A DNA stretch of 64,000 bases from Panulirus ornatus (Eukaryota > Arthropoda > Malacostraca > Decapoda > Palinuridae), in the NCBI RefSeq assembly GCF_036320965.1, contig NC_092234.1:44837862-44901861 (forward strand), given 5' to 3'. Made by a program: the position numbers and the translations under genes. The notes under the pieces are model-generated. The model was not told where the DNA came from. It saw only the letters and a list, made by a program, of their open reading frames with translations, and ran no database searches. Below are positions 1 to 11,376 of this stretch, one piece after another (the stretch's first letter is position 1; each line of letters opens with the position of its first letter).

Positions 1-395
1 CCTGGGTGAAAAAAAAGAGAAAGGTGGATCCGTTTGAAATTAAATGTTTCAGGATGATATGTGATGTGAGAAGGTGTGATTGGATATGAAATGATAGGCT
101 AAGAGAGAGAGGTGTTGTGGTGAGAAAAGTGTGTAAGAGAGAGGTGTGGTGGTGCGAAAAGTGTGTAAGAGAGAAGTGAAGAGGGTGCGCTGAAATGGTT
201 TGGTCATATTGAGAAGATGAGTGAGGAGAGGTTGACTAAAAATGTTTTGAAAGATGCCTTGAGTGTTTGGAGCCTGAACGTGCAGGAGGGTGTGAGGCAT
301 GCACGGGACGGAGAGAAGTGGATCGATGTGGTGTCCAGGAAGCGACGTGTTGTCAAAAGGCTGAACTAAAGTATGTGAAGCAATCAGGGGACACC
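1..395 (+). pseudogene. Old, decayed 3' end of a LINE reverse transcriptase gene
   Basis: Base-level similarity runs in order to the C-terminal coding end and the start of the 3' UTR of the LINE at 40,028-41,945. Shared words are the part that encodes 'LEMRCLRTM' (decayed here to 'lkcfrmicdvr'), 'AEEGVLKWFGHMERMSEERLTK' at about 175-240, 'GLNMQEGERRARN' at about 270-300, and the UTR phrase ending 'gtgaagcg' near 375. The stretch is full of stops and small indels, and a short piece near 120-160 is repeated. It starts at the window edge, so the upstream part is not visible. It is clearly more diverged than the 40-kb or 62-kb copies, which suggests an older insertion or another subfamily. There is no function left. 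Confidence 0.7.
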
Positions 396-606
396 ACAAT
401 AAGGTCTGCGAGGCTTGGGTACGAAACGACAGATTTCGTTTTGCTTCGTTTATACACATCAGCTTAGGTGTGGATGTGAGCTGTTCCCTTGTCCTCAAAA
501 GACTTAGTTGCCCTTTCGATTAAGTGGATGAGGATCCCCGGGTTCAGCCCTGGCTGTTGGAGGTCTGTATGTTATATGAAAGAGTGCTTACATAGACACT
601 ATATTC

Positions 607-608
<2 letters not shown>
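396..608. other. Unassigned sequence
   Basis: Mixed-composition sequence between the LINE remnant and a TA run. No codon-like open frame, tRNA or repeat structure was recognised. Confidence 0.4.

Positions 609-664
<56 letters not shown>
609..664. repeat. (TA)n microsatellite
   Basis: About 28 perfect TA dinucleotides. The open frames through it, giving Ile-Tyr repeats, are not coding. Confidence 0.97.
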
Positions 665-668
<4 letters not shown>

Positions 669-1121
669 ACAATGTTTTTTCTTCAGTACAGATTCTGGCT
701 TAATGGTCATAATTAGCTGTGGCGACAGCTATTAAATCCTACAGTGTCCATTCGGAAGGAAGAACAGCTCCAACCCTCCGTATCACCCCCCACACTTGTA
801 GGTTGAAGCGAAGTTCCTATACATGAAACGCTCAGGCTCCGTCCATACCGTGGCGAACGTGGCAGTCGAAAATGAATCGCCCGGTCGCGAATTCTGAGGC
901 AGAAAATAACTAATGTGACGCGAATACCGAGGCAGGAGGAGGAGGGTGAGGAGGAGGAGGAGGAGGGTGAAAAAGGACGCGTATATTGCTCAGTGCGAGG
1001 TTGTAGTCCTCATGAAAGGCGCAGCTCTGCCGGCGAGCAGCCAAGTTGGTTCGCTTGATACAAGAGAAAATGACTGGAAGCAACGGGGACATGTATACAT
1101 AAAACACATATACCTTATATG

Positions 1122-1127
<6 letters not shown>
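665..1127. other. Unassigned sequence with a GGA-rich patch
   Basis: No gene seen. A purine-rich GAGGAG patch lies at 931-968. The rest has no repeat or coding signature that I recognise. Confidence 0.4.

Positions 1128-1208
<81 letters not shown>
1128..1208. repeat. (TA)n microsatellite, left flank of fold-back element
   Basis: About 40 TA dinucleotides that abut the left arm of the inverted repeat at 1,213-1,542. Confidence 0.97.
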
Positions 1209-1210
<2 letters not shown>

Positions 1211-1212
1211 TT

Positions 1213-1536
1213 ATGAGTCCACGGGGAAAATGAAACACGAAAAGTTCCCAAGTGCACTTTCGTGTAAATCACATCACCAGGGGAGACACAATAGAGAAAT
1301 ATAACAGTCAGTTGATATACATCGAAGAGACGAAGCTAGGACGCCATTTGGTAAACATGTGATTGACGCTCGTTGTATGTTTTGGACAATCATATGTTTA
1401 CCAAATGGCGTTCTAGCTTCGTCTCTTCGTTGTATATCAACTGACTGTTATATTTCTCTATTGTGTCTCCCCTGATAATGTGATTATTACACGAAAGTGC
1501 ACTTGGGAACTTATTGTGTTTCATTTTCCCCGTGGA

Positions 1537-1542
<6 letters not shown>
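1213..1542. mobile_element. Fold-back (inverted-repeat) element
   Basis: The left arm (about 1,213-1,357) is the near-perfect reverse complement of the right arm (about 1,395-1,542), with roughly 37 bases of spacer between them. The outer ends read ATGAGTCCACGGGGAAAATG; the inner ends contain CCAAATGGCG or its complement. (TA)n flanks both sides. Single arms of the same family occur at 39,055-39,200, 42,021-42,106 and 55,931-56,055. There is no coding capacity. The layout resembles a non-autonomous fold-back or MITE-like element that targets TA. A dimer of a short repeat that sits next to TA tracts is the alternative. Element status is inferred; the palindrome is directly visible. Confidence 0.8.

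Positions 1543-1612
<70 letters not shown>
1541..1612. repeat. (TA)n microsatellite, right flank of fold-back element
   Basis: About 36 TA dinucleotides that directly abut the right arm of the fold-back element. Confidence 0.97.
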
Positions 1613-1616
<4 letters not shown>

Positions 1617-2047
1617 GTACAGAGTCTTGCATAGATCTAAGGTAGGATGATATATGACTTAATCTATGCCAACAAACATTGGCTATGTCACGTTATTCTT
1701 TGGAGCAACAAAATAGTTTTCTGTGCCTTTTTACTTATCACTTGCAATCTAAAGTCTATGTTTGAATTTGTGTTCTTGTTACTTATATTGTAAAGTCCTT
1801 TTATAAAGTAAATCTCTTAAAGTAAGGGTTCGTATCTGTTTGAGGAAAGACAGTATTTACGGTTCTACATAGATACACAGACTGAAGTTAGAGAATGTTG
1901 GTCGACTCTAAGACTTTCTAACTTGGTGTCTGTGCCACACTCGGTACACAGAGGCAGCCTAGGAGTGTATCTAGGGCTGTGATACAGTTGTGTAGTACAC
2001 TATTTCTTTGTAAACAAATAACTGTTACTGAAGTAGTGTTTATGTCC
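1613..2047. other. Unassigned AT-rich sequence
   Basis: I see no gene, tandem repeat or element signature here. Confidence 0.4.

Positions 2048-2097
<50 letters not shown>
2048..2097. repeat. (CA)n microsatellite
   Basis: About 25 perfect CA dinucleotides directly upstream of a tRNA-derived SINE. Confidence 0.97.
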
Positions 2098-2099
<2 letters not shown>

Positions 2100-2261
2100 G
2101 CCTACGTGGTGTAGTGGTCAGCGCTTCTGATAATGGGTCAGTATGGGCCAGTCCGGGGGTCGGGCATGCGTGGGTTCGAATGTTGGGGTGCGGCAGCTGG
2201 CCCATATCCTACACTAGGTGTTTGTCCTTCCCTTTTGGGAAGCTGGTCGATAAATGAGTTC

Positions 2262-2264
<3 letters not shown>
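2098..2264 (+). mobile_element. tRNA-derived SINE
   Basis: The 5' part carries an internal RNA polymerase III promoter. The A box TGGTGTAGTGG (2,107-2,117) fits TRGYNNARNGG, and the B box GGTTCGAAT (2,173-2,181) fits GGTTCGANNCC over its core. The A-B spacing of about 55 bases is longer than in most tRNAs, and no good cloverleaf closes, so this is not a functional tRNA gene. A non-tRNA body of about 80 bases follows and ends at a GT microsatellite, with a CA run on the other side. No second copy of this body is in the window, so the family is not proven here. Confidence 0.65.
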
Positions 2265-2326
<62 letters not shown>

Positions 2327-2336
2327 TGTGTGTGTA
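2265..2336. repeat. (GT)n microsatellite
   Basis: Nearly perfect GT run with one TA interruption, directly downstream of the SINE body. Confidence 0.97.
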
Positions 2337-2455
2337 AGAAGACTGTATTTCACACATAAACACGAGGGCAGCTAGTCTGTAGCTCATATCTTCATACCAG
2401 ACAAACTCTTTCTTGTACTTCAAAACTCTGGATCTGTGTTTCAAGTGCTTCTGCT

Positions 2456-2525
2456 CGTGTGTGTGTGTGTGTGTGTGTGTGTGAGTGTCTGTGTAAAGTG
2501 CTTGTGTGTGTCTGTGTGTGTCTGT
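2456..2525. repeat. (GT)n with imperfect TCTGTGTG repeats
   Basis: Pure GT run at 2,456-2,483, followed by imperfect copies of a TGTGTCTG motif. Confidence 0.9.
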
Positions 2526-2529
2526 GTGC

Positions 2530-3490
2530 ATGAGGAGAGAGTGTGAGTTAGAAACACTTTGATGTTCTTGGTCAAACGAGCAAGGGTGTTTCCCTTCGTC
2601 TTGTCCACCTCCTCCTCCTCCTCCTCCTTCTCTTCCCTTCCTCCTTCCTTTGTCTTGGACGATCATTATATATCTTCCCAAGTGACCTCGTTCAAGGAGT
2701 CTTAGGCAATAATCTGGGGAAATTCGAGAGTAGAATCTTTCCCCTTCATCACATCTCTTTTTTATGCAATTATTTAATAATCAAACCCTAAAATTAGAAA
2801 ATATATCTTATAAAAAATATAGTTTTATATTCTAGATTTATTCACTTATCATTTTTTTTTTAAAGTAAACATTTTAGGGAGTAAAGTTTGTATTGTTACC
2901 ATCTTCTTCAATATATCATAGTCATCAGTAGATTCAAACATATCTATTCTTTATTTTCATTATGATAGATATCATTATTGCTCGCATGTCATAATTTTTG
3001 GTATGAGCATCATTATTGTGTTCTGGTCTGCAACGTTATTATTATAATCATCATTCCAATTATTTTACAAATGTCCCTTTAGATGTAATTACCAAAATTA
3101 CCACCTTAATTACCCTCATAATCATCAAAATGCAATCACTTTTCATTTTGATTATCATTACTATTTCTCTCATTATCATAATTATTGTTATCACTGATAT
3201 CAAATTCATTTTTCCTTATTTCAGCAATTATCATCATTATATCACTAGAAACAGTAGTTGACATAGTCGCTTGAAATGACAATAGTTGTAGTGGGAATAA
3301 TACTGCTAATGATAATGTAAATTATCATAATTATGGTGGTAACAATTGTGGAAGTGATTATCATTGAGAGATTAATAAAGACGCCAGTGATTATTGCCAT
3401 GATTAATTAAGTCGTCGTATTATACAGCACACGTCTACAAAAGATGGGGTTCCAACACCTTGAAAAACGCATCGAGAATCAACATTTTGT
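2530..3490. other. Unassigned AT-rich sequence with scattered ATCATT words
   Basis: No gene seen. From 2,940 to 3,420 the words ATTATC, ATCATT and ATAATG recur on both strands, like a heavily decayed trinucleotide tract. A CTC/CTT-rich patch lies at 2,607-2,650. Confidence 0.4.
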
Positions 3491-3496
3491 CTTCCC

Positions 3497-3747
3497 CCAA
3501 TAGCCTGAGAGACGTATTGGCCAATCAGTCATATACCTGGTGCTCAGATGAGCCAATCATCGCTTGACAGAGGGTGATTAATAGGTGATTAATGGCTATT
3601 AATCATTCTTGGATTACTCATTGTTCGTACAAGTGGTTGTTGGAGTTTAGGATCGTGAGTAAATTACGTTAAATGTAGATTTATATTAGCCAGTCCTTCC
3701 TTGTTGAATGCGAATGGTTGTTCACACACAGATAATGATTAGCCAAT
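3497..3747. promoter_or_regulatory. Cluster of CCAAT boxes (candidate regulatory DNA)
   Basis: CCAAT occurs at 3,497, 3,521, 3,553 and 3,743, and its complement at 3,516; the 3,516-3,525 pair forms the palindrome ATTGGCCAAT. Several TAATTA/ATTAAT words, of the kind bound by homeodomain proteins, lie at 3,575-3,620. No TATA box at a fitting distance and no following gene can be seen. Chance occurrence in AT-rich DNA is a real alternative, so this is a motif observation and not a promoter call. Confidence 0.25.
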
Positions 3748-3844
3748 CAGAGGGAATTCTAGAGTTCGAAACTATCATCACGACAGTTTGGTAGTTATGG
3801 TGCATTTGTGGTTTGGTAGTTAGGTTTAACGTTAGGGTGGTTAG

Positions 3845-4882
3845 GGCATAAGGGTTGCTTCAGGGGGTATACATACTGAGTGGTTTAGGGAGTATACATA
3901 GTTCGTATTTCAGGCATACAGAGCTAATGGTTTAAGGAGTATACATAGTGTATGGTTCAGGGAGCATACATAGCAGGGAGCATACAGTGCTAATGGTTTA
4001 AGGAGTATACATAGTGTACATACAGAGCTAATGGTTTAAGGAGTATACATGACTAATGGTTCAGGGAGCATACATAGCAGGGAGCATACAGTGCTAATGG
4101 TTTAAGGAGTATACATAACTAATGGTTCAGGGAGCATACATAGCAGGGAGCATACAGTGCTAATGGTTTAAGGAGTATACATAGTGTATGGTTCAGGAGC
4201 ATACATAGCAGGGAGCTACATGTGCTAATGGTTTAAGGAGTATACATGACTAATGGTTCAGGGAGCATACATAGCAGGGAGCATACAGTACTAATGGTTT
4301 AAGGAGTATACATAACTAATGGTTCAGGGAGCATACATAGCAGGGAGCATACAGTACTAATGGTTTAAGGAGTATACATGACTAATGGTTCAGGGAGCAT
4401 ACATAGCAGGGAGCATACAGTGCTAATGGTTTAAGGAGTATACATGACTAATGGTTCAGGGAGCATACATAGCAGGGAGCATACAGTGCTAATGGTTTAA
4501 GGAGTATACATAACTAATGGTTCAGGGAGCATACATAGCAGGGAGCATACAGTACTAATGGTTTAAGGAGTATACATGACTAATGGTTCAGGGAGCATAC
4601 ATAGCAGGGAGCATACAGTGCTAATGGTTTAAGGAGTATACATAGTGTATGGTTCAGGGAGCATACATAGCAGGGAGCATACAGAGCTAATGGTTTAAGG
4701 AGTATACATGACTAATGGTTCAGGGAGCATACATAGCAGGGAGCATACAGTGCTAATGGTTTAAGGAGTATACATAGTGTATGGTTCAGGGAGCATACAT
4801 AGCAGGGAGCATACAGTGCTAATGGTTTAAGGAGTATACATAGTGTATGGTTCAGGGAGCATACATGGTTTATGGGTTAGAG
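3845..4882. repeat. Minisatellite, about 66-bp unit
   Basis: Tandem units hold two related half-motifs: 'ggttcagggagcatacatag' and a second one containing 'ggtttaaggagtatacat'. Units are mostly 60-66 bp, with variants that replace 'gactaat' by 'agtgtat'. The two similar halves suggest growth from a shorter ancestral unit. The array is non-coding and stops occur in all frames. Confidence 0.93.
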
Positions 4883-4888
4883 GGCATG

Positions 4889-4904
4889 TAGTGTGTGTGT
4901 GTGT

Positions 4905-4938
<34 letters not shown>

Positions 4939-5265
4939 CATTCTATTTCACAACTTACCAGGTTTTCTCGTATCCATCAGTTTCCACCATCTTCCTCAAC
5001 ACTGATGGAATTCCCTCGATTTCTCCCTCCACTCCCTCTTTCCCTCTCCCTCCCTCCACTCCCTCTTTCCCTCTCCCTCCACTCCCTCTTTCCTCTCCCT
5101 CCACTCCTTCCCTCCTGAGTCACATCCCCTCCTGTAGCATCGCCTTCCTCGCCTCTTTATCTCCCTCTACATCTTACGTCTTTATCCACCTCGTCTTCCA
5201 TCACCCACTTTCCCCCGACTCTCTCTTCTCTCTCTCTCTCTCTTCTCTCATCTAGTGTCTCTCTC
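4889..5265. repeat. (GT)n followed by CCTCCCTCTT-rich pyrimidine tract
   Basis: GT run at 4,889-4,939, then unassigned sequence, then a pyrimidine-rich stretch at 5,015-5,110 made of short imperfect repeats, and a CT run near 5,220-5,265. Confidence 0.85.
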
Positions 5266-5314
5266 TCTGTGAAGGTTGGGGGTGGGGGGGACAGCAGAGT
5301 GACAGAGGCCATCA

Positions 5315-6668
5315 ATGAGACTGGCAGAGTGAATTATCAACATCATCTAGAGTAATTATCAACGCCATATAGAGTGAATTATCAACGTCATCCAGAGTGA
5401 ATTATCAACATCATCTAGAGTGAATTATCAACATCATCTAGAGTGAATTATCAACATCATCTAGAGTGAATTATCAACGTCATCTAGAGTGAATTATCAA
5501 CGTCATCTAGAGTGAATTATCAACGTCATCTAGAGTGAATTATCAACGTCATCTAGAGTGAATTATCAACGTCATCTAGAGTGAATTATCAACATCATCT
5601 AGAGTGAATTATCAACATCATCTAGAGTGAATTATCAACATCATCTAGAGTGAATTATCAACGTCATCTAGAGTGAATTATCAACGTCATCTAGAGTGAA
5701 TTATCAACGTCATCTAGAGTGAATTATCAACGTCATCTAGAGTGAATTATCAACATCATCTAGAGTGAATTATCAACATCATCTAGAGTGAATTATCAAC
5801 ATCATCCAGAGTGAATTATCAACATCATCTAGAGTGAATTATCAACATCATCTAGAGTGAATTATCAACATCATCTAGAGTGAATTATCAACATCATCTA
5901 GAGTGAATTATCAACATCATCCAGAGTGAATTATCAACATCATCTAGAGTGAATTATCAACATCATCCAGAGTGAATTATCAACGTCATCTAGAGTGAAT
6001 TATCAACGTCATCTAGAGTGAATTATCAACATCATCTAGAGTGAATTATCAACGTCATCTAGAGTGAATTATCAACGTCATCTAGAGTGAATTATCAACA
6101 TCATCTAGAGTGAATTATCAACATCATCCAGAGTGAATTATCAACATCATCTAGAGTGAATTATCAACATCATCTAGAGTGAATTATCAACGTCATCTAG
6201 AGTGAATTATCAACATCATCTAGAGTGAATTATCAACGTCATCTAGAGTGAATTATCAACGTCATCTAGAGTGAATTATCAACATCATCCAGAGTGAATT
6301 ATCAACATCATCTAGAGTGAATTATCAACGTCATCTAGAGTGAATTATCAACGTCATCTAGAGTGAATTATCAACGTCATCTAGAGTGAATTATCAACGT
6401 CATCTAGAGTGAATTATCAACATCATCTAGAGTGAATTATCAACATCATCTAGAGTGAATTATCAACATCATCTAGAGTGAATTATCAACATCATTTAGA
6501 GTGAATTATCAACATCATCTAGAGTGAATTATCAACATCATCTAGAGTGAATTATCAACATCATCTAGAGTGAATTATCAACATCATCTAGAGTGAATTA
6601 TCAACGTCATCTAGAGTGAATTATCAACATCATCTAGAGTGAATTATCAACATCATCTAGAGTAATGA
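5315..6668. repeat. Minisatellite, 23-bp unit, nearly 60 copies
   Basis: The unit is AGAGTGAATTATCAAC(A/G)TCATC(T/C), repeated with very little variation apart from the two marked positions. The A and G versions occur in blocks (for example G-type at 5,470-5,575 and A-type at 5,580-5,640), which suggests that groups of units have been copied together. Each unit holds a stop in the forward frames. Confidence 0.97.
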
Positions 6669-6863
6669 GTGTATGATCGCATCTCATCATCATTATCTGG
6701 GTCACATCTCTTCAAGTGAGGGAGAACCAATATGCTAATTACCCGCACAGCGCCGGGACGAAAGTGGTCGTGTGTCCTCCTTGTTGGCAATATCCAGGAG
6801 TTGGCTCATAACTTTGACTTGAGCTGCCATGTGCACCTCAACACCTGTGTTTGTTTGTTTGTT

Positions 6864-6902
<39 letters not shown>

Positions 6903-6985
6903 CGTTATACATCTCAAGAGTTGATGATACGTAAATTATTCTCGAATATCATGAAGTATATTCATCCCAGAAGATTGCATTACTG
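6669..6985. repeat. Unassigned sequence with (GTTT)n and (GT)n
   Basis: A GTTT run at about 6,848-6,868 merges into a GT run to about 6,900. The flanks have no recognisable gene. Confidence 0.85.
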
Positions 6986-6987
6986 CA

Positions 6988-7062
<75 letters not shown>
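6986..7062. repeat. (TA)n microsatellite
   Basis: Nearly perfect TA run with one CA near the start. Confidence 0.97.
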
Positions 7063-7063
<1 letters not shown>

Positions 7064-7230
7064 GCATCGCTAAAACCATCAGACTTGTGTATCGAAAGAT
7101 TAAGTCGAATCTTAACACGAGCAATGTAAGCGGTGAGCGCTACGCGTCCGACCCCCCCTAACTTGGTGTCGTAGGTTCTCGTAGGTAGATAGATAGATAG
7201 GTAGGTAAGTAGATTCGTCCTGCCTCTATC
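7063..7230. other. Unassigned sequence with short GATA/GGTA repeat
   Basis: Short GATA/GGTA tract at 7,181-7,210. A weak tRNA-like phrase at about 7,120-7,180 is not good enough to call. Confidence 0.4.
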
Positions 7231-7690
7231 CTATCTTCATTACAACCTCATCTTCACTGAACTACATCTTCACAACTACGTCATCTTCACTAAGCTACAA
7301 CGCCATCACAGCCTCATCTTCACTAACTTTCATTTTCACCACAACCTCATTTTCACTGCACCCTCATCTTCACCATACCCTCATGTTCTCCACGCCCTTA
7401 TCATCATAGAACCATAATGAACACTACAAATTCATTTTCATCATTTTCTTATCTTCCCCACATCATCATCATCATCATCATCATCTTCACTACACGTTTA
7501 TCTTTATCATCCCTCTGTCTTCACTGCATCTTCACTACACCCTGCCTTCATCTTACCTTCATCTTCGCCGAAATTAGCTGGGATCATTGTCTTATTTCAT
7601 CCCCATACTCTCCTCCACTACACCCTCATCTTCACTGTAATGGCTATCATCACTACACACATCATCACTACACCTTTGATACCAGTAGTG
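7231..7690. repeat. Degenerate CTTCA / CCTCAT repeat region
   Basis: Words such as 'catcttcactacaccctcat' recur irregularly, with a short CAT run at 7,460-7,482. This looks like an old minisatellite of about 25-35 bp units blurred by mutation. Open frames across it are by-products of the repeat. Confidence 0.65.
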
Positions 7691-7953
7691 TGACCTTTGA
7701 CCCCTGAGGAACTAATGGTCTTCGCAGTGGTAGGGACGAGGCTGGTCACGTAGCTGTCTGTCTGTACCAGCTCTCGGGGGCGTGTGGCCCTGGTGCGGTG
7801 ACGTGGTGTCGAACTGCAACTCGGGGACGAGGGATCTCTCTCTCTCTAGCAGGAGGGTATGACGGTGGCGGGGATGGTGCAGTTGAAGCTTTCCTTCCCA
7901 CCTACACCACCCTTGTCTGTTTGTATGTATGCCTGTCTTCTCTCTTGCTACCC

Positions 7954-7957
<4 letters not shown>
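7691..7957. other. Unassigned, moderately GC-rich sequence
   Basis: Single-copy in this window. No recognisable coding motif, tRNA or element end. Confidence 0.35.

Positions 7958-8028
<71 letters not shown>
7958..8028. repeat. (CT)n microsatellite
   Basis: About 35 perfect CT dinucleotides. Confidence 0.97.
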
Positions 8029-8031
<3 letters not shown>

Positions 8032-8147
8032 CCACACCACCGCCCACCCATTTCACTTTCTTTTTTCCCCTCTTCCCTTATTCCCACGTAACCCAATTTA
8101 TCATCTCTGTTACCTGAACCCATTCGTATCCACTCACTACTTTACAT

Positions 8148-8151
<4 letters not shown>

Positions 8152-8200
<49 letters not shown>

Positions 8201-8205
8201 TCCCT
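8152..8205. repeat. (CT)n microsatellite
   Basis: About 23 CT dinucleotides ending in CCCTCTCCC. Confidence 0.95.
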
Positions 8206-9043
8206 TTTTTCCCATCCTACCCAACCCTTATCTGTCCCTCCCCCTTGGCAACGAAATTTATAAAGGCAAAAGACAGACTCTCCTCCGTTGACATGTTTCA
8301 AATGCTTCCCTCGTTTTCTGCTCTTCCAATAGATTCACAGACCACTCACCGCCAGGCCAGAGGGGCGTAAGCACCCAGGCTGGACGTCCACCAGCATCCA
8401 TCCCCTCTCCCTCTCTCCCCTCTGACTACGACGGGGTTGGAATTGGGTCGAAATTGCCATGCCAAACCACCCCAAAACCCCCCCAACCCAACCTCCCCCT
8501 TTCGGATGAAAAGAGCAGCGAAGACTATCTAGTTTGCTTTCAGATAGAAGCAATTACTTACATACTCTCCTCCCCCACTCTCCCTCACTCTCCCTCCCTC
8601 CTCTCTCTCCCTCTACACACCCCTGCCTCCTCCTCCTCTCCCTGCCTCTCTCTCTCTCCCCTGCCTCTCTTCTCTAGCGGCTTGAGTTTCACCCTTACGG
8701 CCTCGGGGAGAGGAAGGGCTATTCTCCCACCTCATCTCCCCTCTCCCCATCTAGCGTCCGCGACCCAGATGACTGGACAAAAACGAATTGGAAACTCAGT
8801 TTATGTCCAGAGTTCGAGAGGCGGGCTGACTAGGGCTGGCTGGATCTGTAAATTAAGTTGCAGGACTTCTGGGATGTGGGCGCTGACGAGTGGCGCTCCC
8901 CAGGAAAAAAGGGGGAAATGGAGTGGGAGGATAGGAAGGGGGAGTGGGGATGGGAGGGGAGGGGAAGAGGGGTGTTGAGGGGGAAGGGTGTGTGTGTGAG
9001 GGAGGGAAGGAGGGAGGGAGGGTGGAGAGCAATTGCCTGATCT

Positions 9044-9045
<2 letters not shown>
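8206..9045. other. Unassigned sequence, CT- and GA-rich in parts
   Basis: Pyrimidine-rich at 8,565-8,680 and purine-rich at 8,900-9,035. Between them, 8,690-8,890 is balanced in composition but shows no protein family that I recognise. Open frames across it depend on the biased tracts. Confidence 0.35.
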
Positions 9046-9046
<1 letters not shown>

Positions 9047-9109
<63 letters not shown>

Positions 9110-9149
9110 ACCCCTCTCCCCTCCTTTATAAGTCCCATACACACACACA

Positions 9150-9197
<48 letters not shown>

Positions 9198-9200
9198 GAA
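9047..9200. repeat. (TA)n and (CA)n microsatellites
   Basis: TA run at 9,047-9,105, a 33-base linker, then a CA run at 9,139-9,195. Confidence 0.97.
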
Positions 9201-9534
9201 ATGTTGAAGGCCAATTATCCAGTCGACATATTTTGAATTACCTTCCAAAGGAGAAGTCTTGTTCGAAGTAATTACATCCTCAGCGAGTATTAATTAATCA
9301 CCCAATTACATCGTTTTTTAACGAGTCGTAATCACACGAATGACGTCAAGTCGTGAGGTCGTCAACACGTACAGAACGTGTATGACAATCAAGCCACCGA
9401 CCCGCAACCCGTTTTCTATGTAGGCTAATCATTTCTTATATATCGACACCTCCTCACTCACACTGTGGGTAGTTTTATGGTGTAAACTCCCGATAGCACA
9501 GAATACCCGATATATTATGTCTCGCACACCCGAT
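9201..9534. other. Unassigned AT-rich sequence
   Basis: No gene or repeat recognised. A TGACGTCA-like word ('atgacgtcaag') occurs near 9,341. Confidence 0.4.
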
Positions 9535-9544
9535 TTCCACGTAG

Positions 9545-10150
9545 TATTTTGATTTACATTGATTTACACAATCTACCTTGATTTACATTCTGTACCTTGA
9601 TTTACACACTGTACCTTGATTTACACATTGTAACTTCCATGACACACTGTACCTTGATTTACACACTGTACGTAATTTACACCTTGTACCTTGATTTACA
9701 CAGTGTGCCTTGTTTACACTACCTTGATTTATACACTGTACCTTGATTCACACACTGTACCTTGATTTACACACTCTACCTTGATTTAAACATTGTACCT
9801 TGATTTACACACTGTACCTTGATTTACACACTGTACCTTGATTTACACACTTTACCTTCATTTAAACATTGTACCTTGATTTACACACTGTAGCTTGATT
9901 TACACACTTTACCTTCATTTAAACATTGTACCTTGATTTACACACTGTACCTTGATTTACACACTTTACCTTCATTTAAACATTGTACCTTGATTTACAC
10001 ACTGTACCTTGATTTACACACTTTACCTTCATTTAAACATTGTACCTTGATTTACACACTCTACCTTGATTTATACACTGTACCTTGATTTACACACTGT
10101 AGCTTGATTTACACTGCCTTGATTTACACACACTACCTTGATTTTACACC
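9545..10150. repeat. Minisatellite, 19-bp unit
   Basis: The unit is ACCTTGATTTACACACTGT with frequent variants ('ctttaccttcatttaaacat'). From 9,840 to 10,060 a longer three-unit pattern recurs (tttaccttcatt / gtaccttgattt / gtaccttgattt), so there is a simple higher-order repeat. Non-coding. Confidence 0.95.
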
Positions 10151-10229
10151 CTGTACCGTACTTACGTAACCATCGCCTCGTGTTGCCTGGTCGACTGGTA
10201 GTCTGTGGTGTGAGTGCCGGTGACTGGTA

Positions 10230-11135
10230 AGGCAGTGTGTGATAGACAGCCTCCGACCAGGTGTGGTAGACAGCCTCCGACCAGGTGTGGTAGACAACCT
10301 CCGACCAGGTGTGGTAGACAGCCTCCGACCAGGTGTGGTAGACAGCCTCCGACCAGGTGTGGTAGACAGCCTCCGACCAGGTGTGGTAGACAACCTCCGA
10401 CCAGGTGTGGTAGACAGCCTCCGACCAGGTGTGATAGACAGCCTCCGACCAGGTGTGGTAGACAGCCTCCGACCAGGTGTGGTAGACAACCTCCGACCAG
10501 GTGTGGTAGACAGCCTCCGACCAGGTGTGGTAGACAGCCTCCGACCAGGTGTGGTAGACAGCCTCCGACCAGGTGTGGTAGACAACCTCCGACCAGGTGT
10601 GGTAGACAGCCTCCGACCAGGTGTGATAGACAGCCTCCGACCAGGTGTGGTAGACAGCCTCCGACCAGGTGTGGTAGACAACCTCCGACCAGGTGTGGTA
10701 GACAGCCTCCGACCAGGTGTGGTAGACAGCCTCCGACCAGGTGTGGTAGACAACCTCCGACCAGGTGTGGTAGACAGCCTCCGACCAGGTGTGGTAGATA
10801 GCCTCCGACCAGGTATGGTAGGCAACCTCCGACCAGGTATGGTAGATAGCCTCCGACCAGGTGTGGTAGACAGCCTCCGACCAGGTGTGGTAGACAGCCT
10901 CCGACCAGGTGTGGTAGACAGCCTCCGACCAGGTGTGGTAGACAGCCTCCGACCAGGTATGGTAGATAGCCTCCGACCAGGTGTGGTAGACAGCCTCCGA
11001 CCAGGTGTGGTAGACAGCCTCCGACCAGGTGTGGTAGACAGCCTCCGACCAGGTGTGGTAGACAGCCTCCGACCAGGTATGGTAGATAGCCTCCGACCAG
11101 GTGTGGTAGACAGCCTCCGACCAGGTGTGGTAGAT
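10230..11135. repeat. Minisatellite, 24-bp unit, about 37 copies
   Basis: The unit begins GTGTGGTAGACAGCCTCCGA and is 24 bp long. Because 24 is a multiple of three and the unit lacks stops in several frames, long repetitive reading frames occur on both strands at once, with octapeptides such as SLRPGVVD and YHTWSEAV. That symmetry, with no bias toward silent changes, argues against a protein gene. Variants (gacaac, gatagc, gtatgg) recur with spacings of several units, indicating block duplication. Confidence 0.97.
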
Positions 11136-11376
11136 CACTGGTACCATACACTCACCCACCACCACCCCACCCTCACCCCCTCCCTTGGGTGTGTATACAC
11201 CCACTTCAGTGGCTGTCAGAGTTTCACTCCTGTGCCCCAGGGAGCTGTCTTTTTAATAACCCCCACCTCCCCTGACTCACCCCCCCCACCCCCCACCCCC
11301 TCCCCAGACGTGGGGTGATGGGTCTCTCACAACACAACCATAAAAACCTCTCCATCGTAAGAAGGTACTACTACTA

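Noticed and set aside
2098..2264. Functional tRNA gene
   Set aside because: A and B boxes are clear, but their spacing is too long and no cloverleaf can be formed. Treated as a SINE head.
5315..6668. CRISPR-like array
   Set aside because: Units are contiguous without unique spacers, and the genome is clearly eukaryotic. It is an ordinary minisatellite; the same holds for the 20-, 30- and 36-bp arrays.
7115..7185. tRNA-like phrase
   Set aside because: A weak B-box-like GGTTCTCGT occurs, but no acceptable A box and no pairable stems.
10071..11318. Long repetitive reading frames (up to 377 codons) on both strands
   Set aside because: The 24-bp unit is a multiple of three and lacks stops in several frames of both strands at once. 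Changes between units are not biased toward silent sites. This is a minisatellite.
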